Shown: piece by piece, positions 54,766 to 62,258 of the stretch
Numbering within the stretch: the stretch's first letter is position 1
Layout: each line of letters begins with the position of its first letter
Origin: Ypsolopha sequella
Lineage: Eukaryota; Arthropoda; Insecta; Lepidoptera; Ypsolophidae
DNA: 64,000 nt
NCBI GenBank assembly: GCA_934047225.1
Contig: OW203987.1
Span: 9,513,501 to 9,577,500, forward strand
Reading direction: 5' to 3'
Position numbers and translations under genes: made by a program
Notes under the pieces: generated by a model
Seen by the model: only the letters and a program-made list of their open reading frames with translations
Told to the model about the DNA's origin: nothing
Database searches by the model: none

Positions 54766-55910
54766 TTAGACCACAGGCTGTCATTTGGTAGTAATTAATG
54801 ACTATGATTCCTTTTCAACATTCACTTTCTTAGGGTATGGTACCATTACAGGAGTAATTTCAGACCTTTTTTGCAACATGTGGACATTTCACTTCAGTAA
54901 CTTCTCGGTTGACCAGCAGGCCATCAGGAGAAGCACTCAAAAACAGCCCAGCTTTGTCTTGTTCATAGTGCAGTATCCGGTGTTTATGTAGGCGTCACCA
55001 TTTATTTCAAGACATCTGAAAGTCATCTTCGCTATGTTACATGCAAAAGCATGACTTGAATTGTAGTTCTACTCTGCTTCGGGTTTTTGTTTCATAAGGG
55101 GTGGTAGCAGCAGGTACCTCTTGTCTCCTGGAATAAGTATTTTGAAAATAAGTTTGCAAACGCCACAAACATATACCTACCTACTTATAGGAAGCAATTT
55201 AATCAGAATAAGTATCTTGATTTATTTAGGAAAAATAGATTGGGGTGTACAAACAGTACAAAGCCACTTAAAAAAAACAAGACAAGACATATAATTTTTA
55301 GTGCCGCCTTTGGTAAACTCTGGGCGGAAAATGCTAGTTTTAACAGTACCATTTACCTTTTTTCTGCATCTGCTAAGGCCAACACGACATTTTCCTCCAT
55401 TCTTACCTCAAAAACGATCAGAAAACATTCTGAATGAACTTGTTAAAATTTAATCGTCACGAAATATGTCTCAACTAAAATTTGTCCATTTTTAGTTTGA
55501 CGTTTCTAAAATTTGACAGTTAGATGGTCACTTCGAATTGCAAAATTGTGTTTTGGTCTTAATTTAATTCAAACTAACTAAAATTAGTTTGCTCCTGTCA
55601 AAATAGGTTAAGTTGTGTTTTACCGAATAGCAAAAGTAATTTGACACATCTTAACTTAATTTTAGTTAAGTTAAGTCGTATTTGTGCACATTCGAATCGA
55701 TACCATTATCTCTTATTTGTATGTATAATAAAAAAAACTTATATCAAATATAAAAAACACTAATGGCATGGGAATAGCTGAAAATCAGCGTTATCTGACA
55801 ATTGTTTCAGATGTCATATAGCTGAGTCTATTTCCATTTTCGGGTAATTGTTTTAAAAATAATGTAGTTGTAGTATACCCCACCGCGGGTTTACTTGTAT
55901 TGTAAATAGT
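54766..55910. other. non-coding, nothing recognised
   Basis: Short frames at 54785-54991 and 55240-55437 are unsupported. Near 55640-55680, ACACATCTTAACTTAATTTT is self-complementary in part and resembles AGCACATCTTAACTTATTTG at about 52103, so it may be a dispersed repeat. Confidence 0.35.
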
Positions 55911-56005
55911 AAGTAATAAAATATAATGTTACCATTCGGCTTTTCTTTATAAATATTGATATATATAGTTGTTTTTTTATAAATTATACACAGTAATTAA
56001 TATGG

Positions 56006-56047
56006 GCAAGATATATTTCGAGTCCTTTTGGACTCGGCATCAGTTGC
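56006..56047 (-). ncRNA. hammerhead-ribozyme-like motif, PLE copy 1
   Basis: Minus strand, same 42 nt as described for copy 2 at 58973-59014: GCAA, CTGATG, a 7-bp stem with AAAA loop, GAAA, ATAT and TTGC. Confidence 0.55.
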
Positions 56048-56124
56048 ATTGACAATAGATTGACAATAGATATGACATTAAATATAAAAGAAAAATTTTT
56101 GTTTTTTTTTTTTTTTTTTGTGTT

Positions 56125-57282
56125 TTAGTGTTGTTTGTTAAGGCCTGGTCCAAAGTGGGCACCAAGCGACCAGATGAATGAGGATTCCCACGTGCGAAGC
56201 TGAATATCTGTGAGTGCCGGGTGAAATGACTTAATGATGCGAACTGTGAAACAATGGTTGAAAGGCGAATTGTGAGTGCGTGTGTGGGTTGGTATTGGTA
56301 GAGTGTTGTTGTTCATAGAGTCACATGTGTGGCGATGTTGGTTGATGCGTATGTGGAGTGCGTTTTTGGTCTCACCTACATAGAAAGCCGGGCAATGTCG
56401 GCATTCTAAGAGGTAGATGCAGTTGCTTGTCTTGCATGTTGTGTTTCTTTGTGCATGTAGAGGTTTTTGTGTGTGATGAGTGTTTATGAGTGGGTTTGTG
56501 TTGATGATAGAGCAGGTTTTGCATCGTGGCCGCCGACATGGTGTTGTGCCTGTGCTTGTGGTGTTGATGTTTTGTAGAATAGCTTTTGTTTTGTTTAGGA
56601 TGGATTTTATGTTAGCATTTTGTCTGTAGCAGATTGGTGGGTTCTGTGGTAGCAAATCTTTCGTTTCATCGTTTTGGTTGAGGATGGGGAGACTATCTTG
56701 GATGAGGCTTTTAAGTTTATGACTACCATCGAAATATGTGGTGGTAAGTTTTAGTTGGTTTGTGTAGTTTTTGTGTTTAGTGTTGTTGTTATGGTATCTC
56801 GGTCTGTGGTAAATGTGTTTTCGTAGGAAGTTGTCTGGGTAATTTCGTTTTAGTAGTCCTGTGTGAATTTTGTTTTGAAAGGAGTTGAGTGTTTTTTCGG
56901 TGTTGCATATACGACGACCACGGAGCGAGAGTGCATATGGGATGGATTGTTTAATGTGAGCGGGATGGCAGCTGTTGTAGTGTAAGTATTGTAATTTATT
57001 CGTTGGTTTGAAATGGACAGATGTAATGATTTTGTTTTCGTTGCTGAGGGTGAGGTCGACGTCCAGAAATGTGATTTGGTGTGGTGAAATGATATGAGTG
57101 AATTTTAATGTGCTATGGTTGTTGAGTCTCGTGATGAAGTCTGTCAGTGAGTCGTATCCGTGTGGCCATATGATGAATATGTCATCAATAAATCTTTTCC
57201 AGACCAGAGGTTTGAGGCGTTCGGATTCAAGAAAACTGTTTTCTATGGATGCCAAAAACAAGTTTGCGTAACTGGGGGCCAT
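56125..57282 (-). pseudogene. PLE reverse transcriptase / GIY-YIG protein, N-terminally truncated (copy 1)
   Basis: The open frame starts at an internal Met (MAPSYANLF, just before the RT catalytic box) and runs 385 codons to the normal stop. FIDDIF, the CRRPRCKTC cysteine motif and the GIY-YIG motifs (CIYLLEC, YVGET) are intact. The priming RT core upstream is missing, so it cannot be functional alone. It differs from copy 2 by very few residues, for example NSCHPAH where copy 2 has NSYHPAH. The Met at its start is an accident of truncation and not a true initiation site. Confidence 0.85.
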
Positions 57283-57322
57283 TCTAATCTAAAAGGGCCA
57301 TCCAAAAACACCCCAATTCTAT

Positions 57323-58894
57323 ATGCTCCCAAAAATACATAAGACAAACAACCCAGGCCGACCAATTGTGGCATCGCACGATGCACCAACGCAACGAATC
57401 TCAGCATTTGTAGATGACATCCTTCAACCATTAGTTAAAAATCTTCCATCTCACATAAAAGATTCCAACCATTTCCTAGACATCATTCACTCCCTTCAAC
57501 TGCCTCATCACGAACCACTCCTTCTTGTCACCATAGATGCGATTTCATTGTATACAAATATCCCACATGATGCTGGCCTTACCACTTTACGTATTCACTT
57601 AAATAACCGCCTTCCACCTCATCAACCATCCACAGACTTCATTGTTAAATTAGCAGAAATCATCCTCAAAAACAACTACTTCACCTTCCAAAACAAATAC
57701 TATCATCAAATCAAAGGAACCGCAATGGGAACTAGAATGGCCCCCAGTTACGCAAACTTGTTTTTGGCATCCATAGAAAACAGTTTCCTTGAATCCGAAC
57801 GCCTCAAACCTCTGGTCTGGAAAAGATTTATTGATGACATATTCATCATATGGCCACACGGATACGACTCACTGACAGACTTCATCACGAGACTCAACAA
57901 CCATAGCACATTAAAATTCACTCATATCATTTCACCACACCAAATCACATTTCTGGACGTCGACCTCACCCTCAGCAACGAAAACAAAATCATTACATCT
58001 GTCCATTTCAAACCAACGAATAAATTACAATACTTACACTACAACAGCTACCATCCCGCTCACATTAAACAATCCATCCCATATGCACTCTCGCTCCGTG
58101 GTCGTCGTATATGCAACACCGAAAAAACACTCAACTCCTTTCAAAACAAAATTCACACAGGACTACTAAAACGAAATTACCCAGACAACTTCCTACGAAA
58201 ACACATTTACCACAGACCGAGATACCATAACAACAACACTAAACACAAAAACTACACAAACCAACTAAAACTTACCACCACATATTTCGATGGTAGTCAT
58301 AAACTTAAAAGCCTCATCCAAGATAGTCTCCCCATCCTCAACCAAAACGATGAAACAAAAGATTTGCTACCACAGAACCCACCAATCTGCTACAGACAAA
58401 ATGCTAACATAAAATCCATCCTAAACAAAACAAAAGCTATTCTACAAAACATCAACACCACAAGCACAGGCACAACACCATGTCGGCGGCCACGATGCAA
58501 AACCTGCTCTATCATCAACACAAACCCACTCATAAACACTCATCACACACAAAAACCTCTACATGCACAAAGAAACACAACATGCAAGACAAGCAACTGC
58601 ATCTACCTCTTAGAATGCCGACATTGCCCGGCTTTCTATGTAGGTGAGACCAAAAACGCACTCCACATACGCATCAACCAACATCGCCACACATGTGACT
58701 CTATGAACAACAACACTCTACCAATACCAACCCACACACGCACTCACAATTCGCCTTTCAACCATTGTTTCACAGTTCGCATCATTAAGTCATTTCACCC
58801 GGCACTCACAGATATTCAGCTTCGCACGTGGGAATCCTCATTCATCTGGTCGCTTGGTGCCCACTTTGGACCAGGCCTTAACAAACAACACTAA
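57323..58894 (+). CDS. PLE reverse transcriptase with GIY-YIG endonuclease (copy 2, N-truncated)
   Basis: The protein copies element RNA into DNA and nicks target DNA. Of 523 codons from MLPKIHK, the RT domain has TIDAISLYTN (D72), GTAMGTRMAPSYAN and the catalytic FIDDIF (D171, D172), then FLDVDLTL. A linker holds CRRPRCKTC, a zinc-binding-type cysteine cluster. The GIY-YIG nuclease has C426-I-Y428, YVGET (439-443), an R-x3-H and the expected catalytic Glu in WESSF (E504). The stop at 58892 precedes an A-run. Comparison with copy 3 shows that about 395 N-terminal residues are missing; an in-frame TAA sits directly upstream of the junction (57290-57292). The frame is otherwise intact. The Met at 57323 is internal to the real protein. 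Confidence 0.88.
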   Translation: MLPKIHKTNNPGRPIVASHDAPTQRISAFVDDILQPLVKNLPSHIKDSNHFLDIIHSLQLPHHEPLLLVTIDAISLYTNIPHDAGLTTLRIHLNNRLPPHQPSTDFIVKLAEIILKNNYFTFQNKYYHQIKGTAMGTRMAPSYANLFLASIENSFLESERLKPLVWKRFIDDIFIIWPHGYDSLTDFITRLNNHSTLKFTHIISPHQITFLDVDLTLSNENKIITSVHFKPTNKLQYLHYNSYHPAHIKQSIPYALSLRGRRICNTEKTLNSFQNKIHTGLLKRNYPDNFLRKHIYHRPRYHNNNTKHKNYTNQLKLTTTYFDGSHKLKSLIQDSLPILNQNDETKDLLPQNPPICYRQNANIKSILNKTKAILQNINTTSTGTTPCRRPRCKTCSIINTNPLINTHHTQKPLHAQRNTTCKTSNCIYLLECRHCPAFYVGETKNALHIRINQHRHTCDSMNNNTLPIPTHTRTHNSPFNHCFTVRIIKSFHPALTDIQLRTWESSFIWSLGAHFGPGLNKQH

Positions 58895-58972
58895 AACACA
58901 AAAAAAAAAAAAAAAAAAAAAAAAAAATTCTTTTATATTTAATGTCATATCTATTGTCAATCTATTGTCAAT

Positions 58973-59014
58973 GCAACTGATGCCGAGTCCAAAAGGACTC
59001 GAAATATATCTTGC
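58973..59014 (+). ncRNA. hammerhead-ribozyme-like motif, PLE copy 2
   Basis: GCAA (58973-58976) and TTGC (59011-59014) can pair as stem I. CTGATG (58977-58982) starts the core. CGAGTCC / GGACTCG with loop AAAA forms stem II. GAAA (59001-59004) follows. TATAT then gives a minimal stem III, with C at 59010 at the expected cleavage position. Hammerheads are known from PLE pseudo-LTRs. Deviation: the usual A after CTGATG is C, with one extra base, so activity may be weak. Confidence 0.6.
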
Positions 59015-59058
59015 CCATATTAATTACTGTGTATAATTTATAAAAAAACAACTATATA

Positions 59059-59463
59059 CAGGGTGTCCCATAATAAGCGAATCAAATTGTTATGGGAGGT
59101 AGCTTAGTCCAATTCCTATCAAATAAAATAAACATAGGTGAAACAAAAGTTCGATGGTTTTTGAGTTAATTAACTTTTTCAAAAAAATTTGAAAACATCT
59201 TCCCGTCCCTGTTTTTTTTGCTGTCATTACTTTATTTTTCAGTTAAGAATTTTTTTATTTTCAGAATATTATTTAAAAATAACTATTTCATGAATTGGCT
59301 ACCAAACATTTTAGAAAAGTTACACCAAATTTAAATGGCAAGACTTTGTTTTCACTTCTTGTGTAAATTCGAAAAAAATCTTTAAACTTTGGATCTCTGT
59401 GATGAAAAAAAAAAGTATGGAGTGGGAATGATAAACTATTTTGAAAACTTGCTCATTTAATGT
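59059..59463 (+). repeat. left long TIR of the DD41D mariner
   Basis: It runs from CAGGGTGTCCCA to TGCTCATTTAATG. It mirrors 61273-61677 with scattered differences, for example CCCGTCCCTG against CACGTCCCTG. Confidence 0.88.
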
Positions 59464-59776
59464 TATTTCCAAAAACGTATAACATTTGACCACTTTCATA
59501 AGGGCGAGACTAGTTATTGGCCTTGACCACCGGCTGGAATGGATTTTGAAAAATATTTACTTTCCATAATTTGAACTAAAATGCTATAAAAGTAAAAATT
59601 GTTGAGTTTTAATTAAAACAATGTCAAGAAGTGATTATTTTTCTTATTATAAAAAAGTGTATACCGACAAGAAAAAGTGATACAATTTTTTTTAAGAATA
59701 TCTCCTTATAACAAATGTTCGAACTGACGCCCGCCTGTGCGAATGCATAAACGACACCTTTTCAAAAAATTTCGTT

Positions 59777-60781
59777 TTAGTCGGCGCAGGCTGGTGTCAC
59801 TCGTTCGCGTAGTTCTCCCTCATTGTGAATGGGCTTTGCGTACACTCGATCCTTTAAACAGCCCCAGTAGAAGAAGTCGAGTGGATTAAGGTCTGGCGAT
59901 CTTGGTGGCCACAGAATGGGGCCTAGTCTGCCAATCCAACGGCTGGGGTATGCTTCGTTGAGATGAGATCTTACTTGAACAGCAAAATGAGCCGGACACC
60001 CGTCATTTTGCAGCCACATTTGTGCTCGGGCTTGAAGTGACTCGTCTTCTAACAAAACTGGCAAAGTATTTTGCAGAAATTCCAAGTAATTTTGTCCATT
60101 CAGAACTGAGGGCAGTTCTACTGGGCCCACGATTCGACCGTTGTAAATTCCGGCCCACATGTTTATTTTAAATTGGTACTGTGAATGGTCTTCCTTCTTT
60201 TCATGCGGATTGACCATCCGCCAACTGTGGAGATTATGCAAATTGATGTAGCCATCTTTCCTGCAGGCGGACTCATCACTCCACAATACGTGATTAAAAA
60301 AATCCGGGTCTTCTTGGTGTTTGCGTAGCATTCGTTGGCAAAATACCACGCGCTTCGCATAATCGCGTGTCAGAAGTGCTTGTACACGCGTAACATGGTA
60401 AGGATGATATTGATATCGTTTGAGTACTCTATGCACAGTGGATTTCGGTATTCCCGTAGTTTGTTCGATGCGCCGACAAGAAGTTGATGGATCGTCTTCA
60501 ATTTGTAAGAGAACTTCCTCATCGTCAACCTCTACAGGTCTACCCTCACCACCGTGTCTGCCTGGATTTCTTCCTTCTTTGAAGGCTTTGTCAACCCTTA
60601 AAAAAACTCCATATTGTGGGTGTTGTCGGTTTGGATAACGATCAGCATAAATCCTTTCAGCTTGTCTAGCAGAGTATGTGACACTTCCACGTATTTCGTC
60701 GAAATGTCTGGTTTCTCCATAAATCAAATGCATATCTGCATACTCATGATGGGTAAATGGATGGTCTTGATGATTTGCCAT
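59777..60781 (-). CDS. DD41D mariner-family transposase (334 aa, probably C-terminally frameshifted)
   Basis: It catalyses cut-and-paste transposition at TA sites. The ATG at 60781 (MANHQDH) is chosen; the open frame extends upstream only with hydrophobic read-through and no motif. The N-terminal half has helix-turn-helix-like segments (GIPKSTVHRVLKRY at about 110-123). The catalytic triad is D169 (WSDES), D260 (LQNDG) and D302 (NPLDFFYWG), with exactly 41 residues between the last two, which defines DD41D. After ACAD the frame stops (59777-59779). A shifted frame continues to a stop at 59706-59708 and encodes KRCRLCIRTGGRQFEHLL, which looks like the family's natural C-terminus. About 24 residues therefore appear lost through a frameshift. 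The catalytic core is intact. Confidence 0.88.
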   Translation of the reverse strand: MANHQDHPFTHHEYADMHLIYGETRHFDEIRGSVTYSARQAERIYADRYPNRQHPQYGVFLRVDKAFKEGRNPGRHGGEGRPVEVDDEEVLLQIEDDPSTSCRRIEQTTGIPKSTVHRVLKRYQYHPYHVTRVQALLTRDYAKRVVFCQRMLRKHQEDPDFFNHVLWSDESACRKDGYINLHNLHSWRMVNPHEKKEDHSQYQFKINMWAGIYNGRIVGPVELPSVLNGQNYLEFLQNTLPVLLEDESLQARAQMWLQNDGCPAHFAVQVRSHLNEAYPSRWIGRLGPILWPPRSPDLNPLDFFYWGCLKDRVYAKPIHNEGELRERVTPACAD

Positions 60782-61272
60782 GATGCAACAAATCACAAAC
60801 ACAATGATCCAATTCACAAGCAAAACAAGTCCCGAGAAGCGCCAAGTCGTACACTTCACAAGATACCAAATCAAGAGCACAGCAAAGTCCAAATTAAAGC
60901 CAGGTTCGTTGGAATATCGCAATACGGAAGCAGTGATAGTACACGAGTGTAGCACAGTAGGTAAAGTGTTGCACTGAGCGACAAGTGAGTGCGCAAACAA
61001 ACAACAATGGCAAATTAGTGGTGGCATGGCAGCTAGCTTCATGTTAAAACGAGACAGCTATACATCACGCTGTTGATGTCCTTGTTTATTTTTTAACTGT
61101 TCATAGATAAATAGTCAAAAGAACGGTTAGAACGTCGATGCGATAGTGTAAATAAGATTTTTAGTTCAAATTATGGATAATATTTTTTAAATATCCATTC
61201 CTGCCGTTGATCAAGGTTAATAAATAGGCTTATTCTTATGAAAATGGTCACATATCTTACATTTCTAAAAAG

Positions 61273-61677
61273 AACATTAAATGAGCAAGTTTTTAAAATA
61301 GTTTATCATTCCCACTCCATACTTTTTTTTTCATCACAGAGATCCAAAGTTTAAAGATTTTTTTCGAATTTACACAAGAAGTGAAAACAAAGTCTTGCCA
61401 TTTAAATTTGGTGTAACTTTTCTAAAATGTTTGGTAGCCAATTCATGAAATAGTTATTTTTAAATAATATTCTGAAAATAAAAAAAATCTTAACTGAAAA
61501 ATAATGTAATGACAGCAAAAAAAACAGGGACGTGAAGATGTTTTCAAATTTTTTTGAAAAAGTTAATTAACTCAAAAACCATCGAACTTTTGTTTCACCT
61601 ATGTTTATTTTATTTGATAGGAATTGGACTAAGCTACCTCCCGTAACAATTTGATTCGCTTATTATGGGACACCCTG
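61273..61677 (-). repeat. right long TIR of the DD41D mariner
   Basis: Reverse complement of 59059-59463, ending GGGACACCCTG before the TA duplication. Confidence 0.88.
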
Positions 61678-61731
61678 TATATCAATATTTATAAAGAAAA
61701 GCCGAATGGTAACATTATATTTTATTACTTT

Positions 61732-62258
61732 ACTCGCAAATGCGATATATATACAATAAAAAAGTTCAAGGAGAAGTAACAGAAGTTATTCAAAGCCCTT
61801 GAAAAATATATACTCAAGATCTTCATGAACACACTAAATAGCAACACGCAGAAGACAAAATAATTTAACCACTTTGAAGAAACAGCAGCAAGATTTCCAA
61901 TAATTCAATTTGAACAGATGTTTCTGCTAATGCACCACCTTCTTTAGAACAAAAGAGTCTCTTCATCCTTCACCACAATTTCATCTTTGAGACCAGGAAT
62001 CAAATCTCAACAAACCTCAACCCATAGAAACTGGAAATCTGAAAAATAACGAAAAAAGAAGATTGTATGGACAGATCTTGTTTACATTTTTTAGAATACT
62101 ATTTATTGACAGCTCTGAACTCGATACCAAACATTTATACCACCTTTTGTCTCTTTTATAACACTTTTATCTACACATTTTCCAAAAAAACTTTATATTG
62201 ATACAATAACCTGAAAAGACTTGTCAATGTCAGAACTTTGCTTGTTACAAAATAGACA
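61732..62258 (+). other. PLE 5' leader (copy 3)
   Basis: Non-coding in the ORF frame (in-frame stops at 61800, 61839, 62025, 62199 and 62253). A 20-codon upstream ATG frame starts at 61740. Together with the 3' end of copy 2 it forms the pseudo-LTR junction. Confidence 0.6.

Larger units (their letters stand above)
55911..57286 (-). mobile_element. Penelope-like element (PLE) copy 1, inverted, 5'-truncated
   Basis: The minus strand matches copy 2 (57731 onward) almost base for base, through the stop codon, the A-run, the hammerhead-like motif and the end near TTATTACTT. It breaks 5' inside the RT domain at 57286. After 8 bp of unshared sequence (57287-57294), copy 2 starts in the opposite direction, so the two are head-to-head. 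It lacks the mariner found in copy 2 and so preserves that empty site. Confidence 0.88.
59059..61677 (-). mobile_element. DD41D mariner-family transposon, 2,619 bp, with TIRs of about 400 bp
   Basis: It starts CAGGGTGTCCCATAATAAGC and ends with the inverse, flanked by TA (59057-59058, 61678-61679). The inverted repeats extend about 405 bp (59059-59463 and 61273-61677) with few mismatches, whereas mariner TIRs are usually a few tens of bp. Removing the element and one TA restores exactly the uninterrupted sequence of PLE copy 1 (AACTATATATATCAATATTT). The insertion is therefore real and younger than the PLE copy. One transposase gene lies on the minus strand. Confidence 0.92.
57295..61731 (+). 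mobile_element. Penelope-like element copy 2, 5'-truncated, interrupted by a mariner
   Basis: PLE sequence runs 57295-59058 and resumes at 61678-61731 after the mariner insertion. It begins abruptly in the coding region (GGGCCATCCAAAAACACCCC), at the position matching 63417 in copy 3. It ends at TTATTACTT, where copy 3 follows head-to-tail. A truncated upstream copy in tandem with a longer downstream one is the pseudo-LTR arrangement known for PLEs. Confidence 0.88.

Noticed and set aside
57160..57431. Frames reading across the junction of PLE copies 1 and 2
   Set aside because: Antisense shadows created by the head-to-head junction.
60782..61042. An 87-residue hydrophobic extension of the DD41D transposase
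   Set aside because: No family homology is apparent, and MANHQDH at 60781 gives the usual transposase length.
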